A stretch of 64,000 nt of DNA from SYFY01 sp031385325 (GTDB lineage: Bacteria > Pseudomonadota > Gammaproteobacteria > Pseudomonadales > Azotimanducaceae), in assembly GCA_031385325.1 (NCBI GenBank), contig JANNBJ010000082.1, forward strand, positions 1 through 64,000. Direction: 5' to 3'. The notes beneath the pieces are model-generated. The model saw nothing but the letters and a program-made list of their open reading frames with translations, had not been told where the DNA came from and did no database searches. Below, in pieces: positions 51,195 through 60,555 of the stretch. Position 1 is the first letter of the stretch. Each line of letters opens with the position of its first letter. The position numbers were made by a program, and so were the translations under genes.

Positions 51195-51391
51195 TTTTTC
51201 TACTTCAGTTCTGAATCCAGGTGATCGGGTCCTGGTCGTGTTCTCTTCCCCGGTTCGAGTATCCACAGCAGGGCGGGGATTTCAATTGAGTCACGGCAGG
51301 ATCGTGCAAATCGTGCTGCCGTTCTCGGATTCTACGACGCCTGAAATCCGGAGTAAGCTTGACGACATCAACTGACTCGGAGCAGATAGCC

Positions 51392-51787
51392 ATGAAAATC
51401 ACCCGAATGAACCACGTCGCCTATAACGTTGCCGGAGTAGGCGCCGAAGCACGGGCTTTTTACACCAAACTGCTGGGTCTGCCTGAAGTACCCATCACGT
51501 TTCCAGGCCGGCCCACGGTGATGGGTTCCGACAAGGGCTTCTGGCTCGAACAGGCTGGTGTACAGATGCACATCATCGGTGCGGAAAAGAAAGGCGAGCT
51601 GCGCGAACCGGTGAACACCCACGTTTCCTGGTTCGTCGACAACCTGGCGAACGCCATCAGCGAAATCAAGGAAGCCGGTATCGAGATGCGCGAAATGACC
51701 GGCGATGTGGGTCACATCGTCTGGATCGCCGATCCGGCCGGCAACACCATCGAACTGCAACAGGATCCTCTGACGGCAACCGCGTAA
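51392..51787 (+). CDS. VOC family protein (single-module glyoxalase-like)
   Basis: 131 residues from the ATG at 51392. RMNHVAYNVAGVGAEARAFYTKLLGLPEV is the VOC start with a metal-binding His, VQMHIIGAEKKGE the second strand, and VWIADPAGNTIELQQD ends with the metal-ligand Glu. It is likely a small lyase or binding protein. It precedes the amidohydrolase by 31 bp on the same strand, so they may be co-expressed. Confidence 0.85.
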   Translation: MKITRMNHVAYNVAGVGAEARAFYTKLLGLPEVPITFPGRPTVMGSDKGFWLEQAGVQMHIIGAEKKGELREPVNTHVSWFVDNLANAISEIKEAGIEMREMTGDVGHIVWIADPAGNTIELQQDPLTATA

Positions 51788-51818
51788 ATCCCGATAACTT
51801 CTGGCGCAGGAGCATGCC

Positions 51819-52826
51819 ATGACAACACCTGGTACCGACGCTTGGCGTGCACTCGTCAAGGAACCCATCATCGAACCGGCTCGACGCATCATCGATCCAC
51901 ATCATCACCTGTGGCCAACGAGTACGCGCTGGGGAATCTACACACTCGAAGATCTCTGGTCTGACACACAATCCGGCCATAACATCGAAAAGACGGTGTT
52001 CATCGATTGTGGTGCAAGCTATCGCACGGATGGACCGACGCACCTGAAGCCGATCGGTGAAACCGAATACGTCACGGCCAACGCGCAGGCCAGCGCGCGG
52101 GCAACCGGCAAGACACGCATCGCCGGCATTGTCAGTTTCGTCAATCTGACTCAAGACAAGGACGAAATTGCAGAAGCACTCGCTGCCCACGACCACGCTG
52201 GCCAAGGCCTGTTTCGCGGCATACGGCATGCAGGTCCGCACGACAGTACAGGGACCCTGAGCAATGGTGGCACGCGAGGACCAGGTCTCTACGCTCGCGC
52301 GGATTTTCGTGCTGGGGTGCGCCAACTGGGCGCGTCTGGATACACCTACGATACCTGGCACTTCTATCACCAGAATCAGGACTTCCTCAAACTTGCGCGC
52401 GCGGTACCGGAAACGACGATGATCCTCGATCACTTCGGCACGCCTCTCGGTGCCGGTGCCTATGCAAACCGTCGAGATGAAGTGTTCGGGCAGTGGAAGG
52501 CAGACATGGCGGAAATCGCAAAGTGCCCGAACGTGGTGGCAAAACTCGGTGGCATGGCCATGCCCGACAACGGCTTCGGCTGGGACCAGCGAGCAACACC
52601 CCCGACATCTGACGAATTCGTGCAGGCGCAGCGGGACTACTACCTGCACACCATCGAGTGCTTCGGGCCTAAGCGATGCATGTTCGAGAGCAATTTCCCG
52701 GTGGACAAGCTCTCGATCAGCTATGCCGTGTTATGGAACGGGCTCAAGAAGATTGCGGCGGGATTTACGGAAGCCGAAAAGGATGCGATGTTCTACGGTA
52801 CGGCGGCGCGCATCTATCGCCTTTGA
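51819..52826 (+). CDS. Amidohydrolase-2 family metal-dependent hydrolase
   Basis: 335 residues. IIDPHHHLWP at residues ~23-32 is the HxH metal motif of the TIM-barrel amidohydrolase/decarboxylase group. LFRGIRHAG, MILDHFGTPLG and CMFESNFPVDKLSISYAVLW are characteristic of the branch including gamma-resorcylate decarboxylases and 2-pyrone-4,6-dicarboxylate hydrolase-like enzymes. Preceded by AGGAG 8-10 nt before the ATG. The exact substrate is unknown; the neighbourhood suggests ring or lactone catabolism. Confidence 0.88.
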   Translation: MTTPGTDAWRALVKEPIIEPARRIIDPHHHLWPTSTRWGIYTLEDLWSDTQSGHNIEKTVFIDCGASYRTDGPTHLKPIGETEYVTANAQASARATGKTRIAGIVSFVNLTQDKDEIAEALAAHDHAGQGLFRGIRHAGPHDSTGTLSNGGTRGPGLYARADFRAGVRQLGASGYTYDTWHFYHQNQDFLKLARAVPETTMILDHFGTPLGAGAYANRRDEVFGQWKADMAEIAKCPNVVAKLGGMAMPDNGFGWDQRATPPTSDEFVQAQRDYYLHTIECFGPKRCMFESNFPVDKLSISYAVLWNGLKKIAAGFTEAEKDAMFYGTAARIYRL

Positions 52827-52847
52827 GATCGGCGGACGGCGATTGAA

Positions 52848-53717
52848 TCAGCGCAGGATCTTCGGCTTCTCATCGCGGTGAAAGCCATTGAACGTTTTGA
52901 CGTTGCGCGCTTCTCCAGGCTTGAACACAAAACTGCTGGCGCCGTTGTTGAATCCACCATCCGCTCGAAAATCTGCGCCAGTGATATACGATGCCATGTC
53001 AGACAACAGAAATACGGCCATGGCCGAGATCTCGGCTGCAGTGCCGTGACGCCCAAGCGGCACCTCTCGATTCACCCCGATCAATGCAGGCCAATCCTGT
53101 TCCGGATAACGATCCAGCCCGGTCGTTGCAATGAAACCCGGGATGACACAGTTCACCCGCACGCCATTGCGTCCCCACTCGCTGGCCGCAGTGAACGTGA
53201 AGTTCGACAGACCTGCACGGGCCGCGCCGTTGTGTCCCATGCCCGGCATACCATTCAGATAGTTGGCGCCGATGTTGACGATGTTGCCACCTTGCTCACG
53301 CATGCATTGTCTGTAGATCTCGCGGGCTACCAGGAAGTAGCTGGTGAGATTGTTGTTCAGCACTGCATTCCAGCCGTTGAGACTCAGATCCTCAAGTTTG
53401 GCGGGAAATTGACCGCCCGCGGCGTTGACGAGTCCATGCACGGGTCCATGCCGATCGATGATCTCTTCAACCAGGGAGATGACTGCCAGCTCATCACGTA
53501 GTTCTGCGGTGTAACAACCAAGGACAACACCACCGTCCTGGGTTATCTCATTGCGGGTGCGCTCGAGTTTTTCCAAGGTTCGACCGGCCAGAACGACCGC
53601 GGCACCAAGGCTTGCCAGTTCGTGCGCGATACATCGCCCGATCCCGCCTCCACCACCGGGGATGAAGATCGTCTGACCCGCAAAGAGTTCTGGACGGAAA
53701 CCGGATTGATAAGGCAA
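52848..53717 (-). CDS. SDR family reductase, enoyl/dienoyl-CoA reductase-like (PECR-type)
   Basis: 289 residues. IFIPGGGGGIGRCIAHELASLG is the nucleotide-binding loop, LVNAAGGQFPAKLEDLS the NAG-type motif. The usual YxxxK position reads GHNGAARAGLSNF, as in peroxisomal trans-2-enoyl-CoA reductase and 2,4-dienoyl-CoA reductase rather than FabG. It probably reduces an unsaturated acyl-CoA. The C-terminus is extended by about 30 residues (FVFKPGEARNVKTFNGFHRD). It converges with the amidohydrolase; another SDR gene lies 61 bp upstream. Confidence 0.9.
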   Translation of the reverse strand: MPYQSGFRPELFAGQTIFIPGGGGGIGRCIAHELASLGAAVVLAGRTLEKLERTRNEITQDGGVVLGCYTAELRDELAVISLVEEIIDRHGPVHGLVNAAGGQFPAKLEDLSLNGWNAVLNNNLTSYFLVAREIYRQCMREQGGNIVNIGANYLNGMPGMGHNGAARAGLSNFTFTAASEWGRNGVRVNCVIPGFIATTGLDRYPEQDWPALIGVNREVPLGRHGTAAEISAMAVFLLSDMASYITGADFRADGGFNNGASSFVFKPGEARNVKTFNGFHRDEKPKILR

Positions 53718-53778
53718 ATCAGCTCCTTTTCATCGCTCTCAACTTGAACTCACCAGCCACTTCCCCATGCTGCAACCG

Positions 53779-54609
53779 TCAGGCGCGAGTCAGCGACTGA
53801 TCCTCTCGCAGCGCATCCAGCTGGTTCTGTACACCCTTGGCCCAGCGTGGATGCGTGAGAATCCAGAACTTGCGCTCGGCGATCGCCGTGGCGACAAGTT
53901 CGCCCACCGCGTCCGGCGCCATCCCTTGTTCGAGTGCGGCCTGGATATTGCCCGCAAGCTTGCCCGCGCTTTCGCCGTCTGCCTTCGGTTTGGTGCCTCC
54001 TGGACGATACTGCACCGAATGTCGGCTGATGTTGGTGTTGATGGGTCCAGGGCAAAGCACCGAGGCGTGAACACGACTCTCCTTGGCACGCAGCTCGCGT
54101 TCCAGCGACGCCATCAGAGCGATCACACCATGCTTCGCGACATTGTAGGCACCCATCATTTGCGCCGCGATCAGCCCGGCCATGGACGACGTCGTGTTGA
54201 TATGACCTTCTTCCTGCGCCTCGATCAGCGGCCCGAAGACCTTGACGCCGTAGATCGGTCCCCACAGGTCGACATCGATGATCCACTTCCAGTCCTCGAG
54301 TTTCATGGTGCGCGCCGAAGTGGGAATGCCGACGCCGGCGTTGTTGCACAGGACATGAACGGCGCCGTAGGTCTCCATCGTCCGATCGGCCAGCGCCTGG
54401 ACGGCATCGAGACGGGAGACATCACAGATCTGGCCAATAACCGACGTCCCTTTGCTTTCAAACTCGGCCACGGCCGCAGTGAGGGCCGCCTGATCCAGAT
54501 CAGCGATGACGAGTTTCATGCCACGCGCGGCAAACGCCCTGCACATGCCAAGGCCAATGCCGCTGGCACCACCGGTAACGACGGCGACCCGATCAGTGAA
54601 CGTACGCAT
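53779..54609 (-). CDS. SDR family oxidoreductase
   Basis: 276 residues, classical SDR: VVTGGASGIGLGMCRAFAARG, DLDQAAL after beta-2 suggesting NAD preference, LCNNAGVGIPT, the catalytic Ser region NTTSSMAG and AYNVAKHGVIAL with Tyr-x-x-x-Lys. The C-terminal part (ATAIAERKFWILTHPRWAKGV) is as in the SDR subgroup common in mycobacterial and marine gammaproteobacterial lipid clusters. Substrate unknown. Probably co-transcribed with the next SDR gene. Confidence 0.9.
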   Translation of the reverse strand: MRTFTDRVAVVTGGASGIGLGMCRAFAARGMKLVIADLDQAALTAAVAEFESKGTSVIGQICDVSRLDAVQALADRTMETYGAVHVLCNNAGVGIPTSARTMKLEDWKWIIDVDLWGPIYGVKVFGPLIEAQEEGHINTTSSMAGLIAAQMMGAYNVAKHGVIALMASLERELRAKESRVHASVLCPGPINTNISRHSVQYRPGGTKPKADGESAGKLAGNIQAALEQGMAPDAVGELVATAIAERKFWILTHPRWAKGVQNQLDALREDQSLTRA

Positions 54610-54757
54610 CGCAAAAGCTCCTGGAGTGAATTGTCACCGGGATTATGCCGCGCAGTGTCGGCGGTGTCCTGACCAGCATGATTCATGAGGTATTGGAGCG
54701 ATTCACCTGTAAACGCGCTACTTTGCAAATTCTGCACACGACCGCGAGAATCTCGCA

Positions 54758-55600
54758 GTGAACCCCCATTCCATTGCCACTCGCACACGCCGCAGGACAG
54801 CACAAAAACGTGTACGCCGCAGATCCCGAAGCCGACCAAAAACCAGACTCCAGCGTGTGTGGACTGGTTTGTTGCTGCTGCCTTTCTGGCCACGCGCCGT
54901 CGCAGGTGTCCTCTGCCTGTTCGCGTTGTGGACCTCATCAAACTGGATCTACCAGGTGGTGCGCAAACCCTCCGAGCTGCTGTTTCCGGTCAGCGAGCAA
55001 CTCTTCAAAACACCACGGGAGACCTGGGATGCCTATGGCGATGTGTTCCGTGAACATGCGACGCGGGTGATCACCGCCGATCTGCTCGCTGCACTCGCTC
55101 AGGTGGAGGCCAACGGCAATCCCCTCGTACGCACCTACTGGCGCTGGTCACCGCGAATGGATCCGTTCGAGGTCTATCGTCCCGCGTCGAGCGCGGTAGG
55201 GCTCTTCCAGGTTACCGATGGCACCTTTGAACAGGCACGCCGGTACTGTATTCACGATCATGCCGTGGTTGAGGACGGTGCCTGGGACGAGCCAGCGAGC
55301 TGCTGGTTCAACGCCTTGTATACGCGCACCGTTCCTTCACACGCCGTCGAACTCACGTCGGCTTATCTTGACCGTCAGGTCGCACAAATCACGCAACGCT
55401 ATCGAAACCCTCGGCTGACCCTGAGGGATAAACATGCCCTGGCGACCGTCATTCACCTCTGCGGTGCAGGCGCGGGCGCGCTGCATGCGCGACGCGGTTA
55501 TCGATTGGCCGCCGGACGTCGATGCGGTGATCACGACCAGAGTGGTTATGTTCGTCGGGTCAGTACCATGCAGCGGGAGTTTGTGGGTCTGGCCCGTTGA
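54758..55600 (+). CDS. Membrane-anchored SLT-like lytic transglycosylase
   Basis: 280 residues, GTG start. The first ~40 are strikingly basic (RTRRRTAQKRVRRRSRSRPK), followed by one membrane segment (VAGVLCLFALWTSSNWIYQVV). The rest resembles a lysozyme-like SLT domain: LLAALAQVEANGNPLVRTYW with a probable catalytic Glu, and SSAVGLFQVTDGTFEQARRYC. Cysteines around residues 165-190 may form a disulfide. Catalytic assignment is by motif only. Confidence 0.75.
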   Translation: MNPHSIATRTRRRTAQKRVRRRSRSRPKTRLQRVWTGLLLLPFWPRAVAGVLCLFALWTSSNWIYQVVRKPSELLFPVSEQLFKTPRETWDAYGDVFREHATRVITADLLAALAQVEANGNPLVRTYWRWSPRMDPFEVYRPASSAVGLFQVTDGTFEQARRYCIHDHAVVEDGAWDEPASCWFNALYTRTVPSHAVELTSAYLDRQVAQITQRYRNPRLTLRDKHALATVIHLCGAGAGALHARRGYRLAAGRRCGDHDQSGYVRRVSTMQREFVGLAR

Positions 55601-55603
55601 AAC

Positions 55604-56602
55604 TCAGGATTCGGCCAACCGCACCAGCATCTTGCCGGTATTGCGCCCCTCAAGCAGGCCGATGAGCGCGGCTGGCGCGTTTTCGATGCCTTCCATGATG
55701 GTCTCTTCGTACTTCATGCGACCTTCCTGCATCCACTGGCGCATGTCGCTCAGAAACTGATCGCGCATGGCATTGAACTCGTAGACCACGAAGCCCTTCA
55801 TCGTGACGCGGTTGTAGATCATGTTCGACAAGGTGGTCACGCCTTCAGACCGCGCGCCCTTGTTGTTGTAGGCAGAAATCATCCCGCACACCGGAATGCG
55901 ACCGAGCGGACGCATCTGGCCGCACGCGGCATCGAGGTGGGCACCACCGACGTTTTCGAAGTAGACATCGATCCCGTCCGGCAATCCGCGCTTCAGCTCA
56001 CGCGAGATGCTGCCAGTCTTGTAGTTGAAAGCATGATCAATGCCTAGTTCGTTCAGCAGGTACTGCACCTTGTCGTCGGAACCACAACTGCCAACCACTC
56101 GACAGCCACGAATCTTCGCGATCTGGCAAACGACGGAGCCCACGGCACCTGCCGCCGCCGACACAAAAACATTCTCACCGTCCTTGAGCTGACCTGTTAC
56201 CAACAGGCCGCCATAGGCGGTCAGTCCGGTGCCTCCGAGAATATGCAGATGTGTCGTGATCGCCTCACCATTCGGTGTGATGACGCGCAGATCACGACCG
56301 TCGGTCAGATGAAACTCGCGGAATCCAGACCGGTGGATGACAAGGGCGCCCACGGGGAAATCGCTTGAGGCGCTGCTGATCACCTTGCCGATGGCACTAC
56401 CAGACATCACCTCGTCGAGTTTTGTCTGACCGTTGGACAACGCTGGCCGCATGGCCGGGTCCACGGACATGTATAGATTTTGTACCACGATGTCCTGGTC
56501 GGTCGGGGTCAGCGACCGTTCGACCAGCTTGAAGTTGCTGGTTACCGGCAGCGCGTCGGGTCTCGACACCAGATGAATTTCACGACTGGTCAGTGTTTGC
56601 AT
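55604..56602 (-). CDS. Zinc-independent MDR NADP-dependent oxidoreductase (CurA/leukotriene B4 dehydrogenase-like)
   Basis: 332 residues. NLYMSVDPAMRP near the N-terminus, GTGLTAYGGLLVTGQLKDGENVFVSAAAGAVGS for NADPH binding, and VYFENVGGAHLDAACGQM are diagnostic of the MDR branch including prostaglandin reductase and CurA. It reduces alpha,beta-unsaturated ketones or aldehydes. Convergent with the upstream transglycosylase gene, the stops being 3 bp apart. Confidence 0.93.
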   Translation of the reverse strand: MQTLTSREIHLVSRPDALPVTSNFKLVERSLTPTDQDIVVQNLYMSVDPAMRPALSNGQTKLDEVMSGSAIGKVISSASSDFPVGALVIHRSGFREFHLTDGRDLRVITPNGEAITTHLHILGGTGLTAYGGLLVTGQLKDGENVFVSAAAGAVGSVVCQIAKIRGCRVVGSCGSDDKVQYLLNELGIDHAFNYKTGSISRELKRGLPDGIDVYFENVGGAHLDAACGQMRPLGRIPVCGMISAYNNKGARSEGVTTLSNMIYNRVTMKGFVVYEFNAMRDQFLSDMRQWMQEGRMKYEETIMEGIENAPAALIGLLEGRNTGKMLVRLAES

Positions 56603-56754
56603 GCTTCGCCCTTAGTCTTTCCCAAATCCTAACATGCCGACCTGACCGCCATGCGGCCAGTTGGCGAGTCGGGTGCAGAGGGGTAACGTGGCGTTTTCGA
56701 TCGACGTGGAGATCTGCACGCCATGAGCATCAACACTTGAGCGCTGGCACACGA

Positions 56755-57630
56755 TTGCCTGGTACGCCTGATCCTTCTCGCCTGTTCGACGGCGCGAATG
56801 GAGTACGTCTGGCTGCGGATGAATGGGGTGATCCCGCCGGACCGCTCGTGTTACTGCAACACGGTGGTGGCCAGACGCGCCATGCCTGGAAAGGCGCGGG
56901 TGAGGCGCTGGGACGAGCGGGCTATCACACGTTTGCACTCGATGCGCGTGGCCACGGCGATTCCAACTGGGCAGGTGATGGTGACTACGGCCAGGACATC
57001 ATGGTGGCAGACCTTTGCAAAGTCCTCGAACAACTCGGTGGCCGACGGCCCGTGCTGGTTGGCGCGTCGATGGGCGGTGGCGTGAGCCTGGTCGCGGCGG
57101 GCGAAAGGCACATCGATGCAGCCGCCCTTGTGCTGGTGGACACGGCGCCACATCTCGAACCCGAAGGCACACAGAAGATCCAGGCGTTCATGGGCCAGAA
57201 GCCAGAGGGCTTCGAATCCCTTGACGAAGTGGCTGACGCCATCGCGAGTTATCAGCCCCACCGCAAGCGTTCGCGGGATTTGTCCGGCCTCGCCAAGAAC
57301 GTGCGGCTTGGTCACGATGGTCGCTATCACTGGCACTGGGACCCGTGCTTTCGCAGCAGACACCGCGAGATGGAGAAACGCGAAGCCCGTCTGCAAGACA
57401 GCGCGCGTAATCTGAAATTACCGACTCTGCTGGTGCGCGGTGGCCTTTCAGACGTGTTGAGTGAGGCGGGTGCACAATCCTTTCTGGAACTTTGTCCGCA
57501 CAGTGAGTATGTCAACGTCACCGACGCGGGCCATATGGTCGCGGGTGACCGGAATGACATTTTTGGCAACGCAGCGATCAGCTTCCTCCTTCGTGCTGTG
57601 CCTCCCGTCGTCACCGGCAAAACAAGATAA
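56755..57630 (+). CDS. Alpha/beta hydrolase
   Basis: About 291 residues. VLLQHGGGQTRHAWKGAG is the oxyanion-hole region, LDARGHGDSNWAGDGDY is typical, LVGASMGGGVSLVAA holds the nucleophile Ser, LLVRGGLSDVLSE the Asp and DAGHMVAGDRND the His. The first conserved residues are just after position 56755 (TTG); the frame is open further upstream to 56593, but that part has an atypical composition. Likely an esterase, epoxide or C-C bond hydrolase. The next hydrolase gene starts 19 bp downstream. Confidence 0.88.
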   Translation: MPGTPDPSRLFDGANGVRLAADEWGDPAGPLVLLQHGGGQTRHAWKGAGEALGRAGYHTFALDARGHGDSNWAGDGDYGQDIMVADLCKVLEQLGGRRPVLVGASMGGGVSLVAAGERHIDAAALVLVDTAPHLEPEGTQKIQAFMGQKPEGFESLDEVADAIASYQPHRKRSRDLSGLAKNVRLGHDGRYHWHWDPCFRSRHREMEKREARLQDSARNLKLPTLLVRGGLSDVLSEAGAQSFLELCPHSEYVNVTDAGHMVAGDRNDIFGNAAISFLLRAVPPVVTGKTR

Positions 57631-57649
57631 TCACAACAGGGAGTGATTG

Positions 57650-59356
57650 ATGCGATCAAGGCTGTGGCTTTCGCTGGCGGGGTGGGTGTTGCTGTTGGCT
57701 GGCGGAGGTCTTGCGCATCTCGTGCAGACCGCAGGTGGCATCAGCATCGAGGACATTCGCTTCGAATTTGAACCCGGCAAACAACTGGCTGCGCTGTTGT
57801 ACCAGCCGCCTAATGCGACCGAGACTACACCGGCGCCGGCGGTACTCGCCGTTCACGGCTACATCAATTCGCGCGAGACCCAGAGCGGGTTCGCCATCGA
57901 ACTTGCGCGCCGAGGTTATGTGGTGCTGGCGATTGACCAGACTGGTCATGGCTTCAGCGAAGGCGCTGCCTTCAGTGCCGGCTTTGGTGGCCCAGCAGCA
58001 TTGCGTTATCTGCGCAGCCTGCCGTTTGTTGATGCCGACAACATCGGTCTGGAAGGCCACAGTATGGGCGGTTGGACGGCGCTAGCCGCGGCTGCCGAAG
58101 AACCTTCGGGCTATCGTTCGCTGGCGCTGGTCGGATCATCCACCGGACCGGGGTTCGCACCAGTTGGTACGCCACAGTTCCCCCGCAATCTCGGCGTGAT
58201 ATTCAGTTGTTACGACGAGTTCTCACAACTCATGTGGGGGGTGCAAACGGGCTGTGGTGTCGTCGCCAGCGAAAAACTCATGTCCGTGTTCGACACCACG
58301 AACGCAGTCGTGCCGGGCCAGCTGTACGGCTCGATAGGCGCAGGCACAGCACGCTGGCTCGCAATCCCGACCACAACGCATCCCGGAGATCACCTGTCAC
58401 ACGAGGCGATCGCAGACACTCTCGACTGGCTGGGGCAAACCCTGAGCGGTGAAGTGGAGCGCGCGACCACTGACCAGATCTGGCTGTGGAAGGAAATCGG
58501 TACCCTGCTCGCTTTGCTGGGCGGTATCTGCATTCTCCTCGGAAGCTTCGATCTCATCCTGTCGTTCGCTCCGTTTGCGGGGCTTCGTTCCAACAGTGAC
58601 CCAGAGGGGGTGACAACGCAGTCTGATGGACGCTGGTGGACAAATTTCCTGATCTGCACCGCGATCGCGCCACTCACCTATTTTCCGCTGATGGCACTGG
58701 GCGCGGCGTTCACACCCAATACCGTATTCGCACAAGGCATCACCAACCAGATACTGGTCTGGGCGCTCGGCAATGGCCTGATCACACTGCTGCTGGGTCG
58801 ATTCACACGTCGGCCAAAAGCTGCAGTAGGCGGGTTGCCAAGCGATGCAACGCAGACGATACGTGCGGCACTCGCGGGCCTGCTGGCAGTCTCGGTACTT
58901 TATCTTGCCGTGGTGATGTCGGATGTGTTGTTCACGACGGACCTGCGGTTCTGGGTGGTGGCGTTGAAGGAACTCGCACCACATCACGTCCCGGTTTTCC
59001 TGGCCTGTGTTCTCCCATTCACTGCATTTTTCTGGGTCACTCAGCGTGCCTGGCACACTACGCTTTCGTTTGCCGTGAGCAGCACTGCGCAGTACACCTC
59101 AGCCATTGTGGGTAGCGTGGGCGGGCTTGTCGTAATGGTGGTCGGGCTCTACGCCTGGTTGCTGATCCGCGGCCACCTGCCACCGGTCGATCCGCTATTC
59201 ACCATCGTCGCTATCCAGTTTGTGCCGGTGCTCGCCATCACGGCGATTATCTCGGTATTCGCGTGGCGACGGACGGGCAGGATAACGGCGGGTGCGGTAA
59301 TGAGCGGCGTATTCGTCACCTGGTACATTGTTGCGGGCCAGGCGACACACGTCTGA
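57650..59356 (+). CDS. Alpha/beta hydrolase fused to a polytopic membrane domain
   Basis: 568 residues from the ATG at 57650, with AGGGAG upstream. One N-terminal helix (LSLAGWVLLLAGGGLAHLV), then a hydrolase domain (residues ~30-260) with VLAVHGYINSRETQSGFAIEL, LEGHSMGGWTALAAA (Ser nucleophile) and a His in THPGDHLSHEA. About eight membrane helices follow to the C-terminus (for example GTLLALLGGICILLGSFDLIL; ALAGLLAVSVLYLAVVMSDVL; IVGSVGGLVVMVVGLYAWLLI). It is a membrane-embedded hydrolase of unknown substrate; the catalytic part probably faces the periplasm if the first helix is a signal anchor. Confidence 0.85.
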   Translation: MRSRLWLSLAGWVLLLAGGGLAHLVQTAGGISIEDIRFEFEPGKQLAALLYQPPNATETTPAPAVLAVHGYINSRETQSGFAIELARRGYVVLAIDQTGHGFSEGAAFSAGFGGPAALRYLRSLPFVDADNIGLEGHSMGGWTALAAAAEEPSGYRSLALVGSSTGPGFAPVGTPQFPRNLGVIFSCYDEFSQLMWGVQTGCGVVASEKLMSVFDTTNAVVPGQLYGSIGAGTARWLAIPTTTHPGDHLSHEAIADTLDWLGQTLSGEVERATTDQIWLWKEIGTLLALLGGICILLGSFDLILSFAPFAGLRSNSDPEGVTTQSDGRWWTNFLICTAIAPLTYFPLMALGAAFTPNTVFAQGITNQILVWALGNGLITLLLGRFTRRPKAAVGGLPSDATQTIRAALAGLLAVSVLYLAVVMSDVLFTTDLRFWVVALKELAPHHVPVFLACVLPFTAFFWVTQRAWHTTLSFAVSSTAQYTSAIVGSVGGLVVMVVGLYAWLLIRGHLPPVDPLFTIVAIQFVPVLAITAIISVFAWRRTGRITAGAVMSGVFVTWYIVAGQATHV

Positions 59357-59426
59357 GCACACGGCTGGAGCCACGATCTTCCGCTCCTCAGAATAACCAC
59401 GCATCGCACACAAGTACCTCGTGGTT

Positions 59427-60170
59427 CTATTTGTCCACGGACAATCCACTCCCTCCCGTCGTACTGTCGGGCAGATCCTTGCGGGTAAACGGATCGTTCG
59501 GGCCGCCGATGCGTTCCAGCGTCATCGTGAACCCCTGGTCTGGACGGTTCCATATCAGTTGTCCGTCGGAATCAAGACGACGAGTGACCTGGAATCCGGG
59601 AACGCGGAATGGCAGCCAGGACCAGGGAATATTCGCACCGGGCAATACTCTGGCGATCACGCTGACCAGCATCGGGTGCAGCACATAGGTCGTTCCCTCT
59701 TCATAGGTCACGATGACGTGGATGGGGGTCGTGTAGTCGAACACCAGGACGTCATGGATTCCGTTTGCAGCGGTACCATCCGCGCGACCATCGGCAATCG
59801 TCCCGCCGCCCATATCAACGATGCGGTTGCCACACTGTTCGATGCGCTCAACATAGTGGTGCAGGCGATCTCCTTCAGGCGCAGGCTCGCCATCACGTTC
59901 GACCCGGATGGCCTTCCAGATGCCGCGCAGATCAGGTGCGCCCTCCACAAGTGGTTCTGTGCACGTGGCAAGCACCGGGGGCGGGAAAGAATTGCCATAG
60001 CCACCCGGCGGCGTATGGGCGACAGGGATGTCGTTGGCATAGTTTTCATTGGCAGCACGTCGGGTGTCGCTGGATGAAGGGGGGACATCCTCGGAACAAG
60101 CGGACAGCAGAGTACTGGTCACCAGAACCACCACACCGGCACAAACCAAACTCAACCTCATGCGAAACAA
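59427..60170 (-). CDS. Putative lipoprotein, family not recognised
   Basis: 247 residues. A signal peptide ending STLLSAC is a good lipobox, so it is likely attached to a membrane outside the cytoplasm. The mature part starts with a disordered stretch and then a beta-rich domain (LRGIWKAIRVERDGEP ... HHYVERIEQCGNRIVDMGGG ... VIVTYEEGTTYVLHPMLVSVI). Three more cysteines could pair. I know no function. The start is ATG at 60170 (or 60161). Confidence 0.75.
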   Translation of the reverse strand: MFRMRLSLVCAGVVVLVTSTLLSACSEDVPPSSSDTRRAANENYANDIPVAHTPPGGYGNSFPPPVLATCTEPLVEGAPDLRGIWKAIRVERDGEPAPEGDRLHHYVERIEQCGNRIVDMGGGTIADGRADGTAANGIHDVLVFDYTTPIHVIVTYEEGTTYVLHPMLVSVIARVLPGANIPWSWLPFRVPGFQVTRRLDSDGQLIWNRPDQGFTMTLERIGGPNDPFTRKDLPDSTTGGSGLSVDK

Positions 60171-60555
60171 TCCTTATTGACCATCGTGGCCAGCGGCAGA
60201 CAAACAGCGTCTGTACATCAGTAAGTGAAATCATCCACGACACAGCAGTCGGAGTATCAGCTTCCAAGCCTGAAAATCAGTAACTTGTTTTTGGAAAGAT
60301 ATTACTCGACGTTTCCCAATCGTCGAACTTCCGCAGTGCTCCTGGTAAATCAGCCTCGCTGGCAGAGATCTGATGATCGGGATGGTCGCCGTAATCCAAG
60401 CGTTCGAAGCGCCCGGTGGTCCAACTGATGTTCGTACCACCTTCCATATGCGAGGTGGTGAAGCGTGCACCCGGTTTCATCGATGCAACGATGGTCTGTT
60501 TCGCGCGGGGTCGCTGTCGAGATGCGCTTCGTGGCAGGGACGTGGGAAGAAGGAC
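60171..60555. other. 385-bp stretch with at most one doubtful short ORF
   Basis: Between the lipoprotein gene and the 60556 gene (both minus). A 67-codon minus ORF (60277-60480, starting MKPGARFTTSHMEGGTNISW) has a protein-like composition, but no ribosome site and no family I recognise. Its frame is open back to the stop of the 60556 gene, so it could be the decayed end of a longer gene. Other frames hold shadows only. I do not call a gene here with confidence. Confidence 0.3.

Noticed and set aside
51666..52649. 327-codon minus-strand ORF
   Set aside because: Antisense to the amidohydrolase, which has clear motifs; its translation is rich in Cys/Arg/His and shows no family features.
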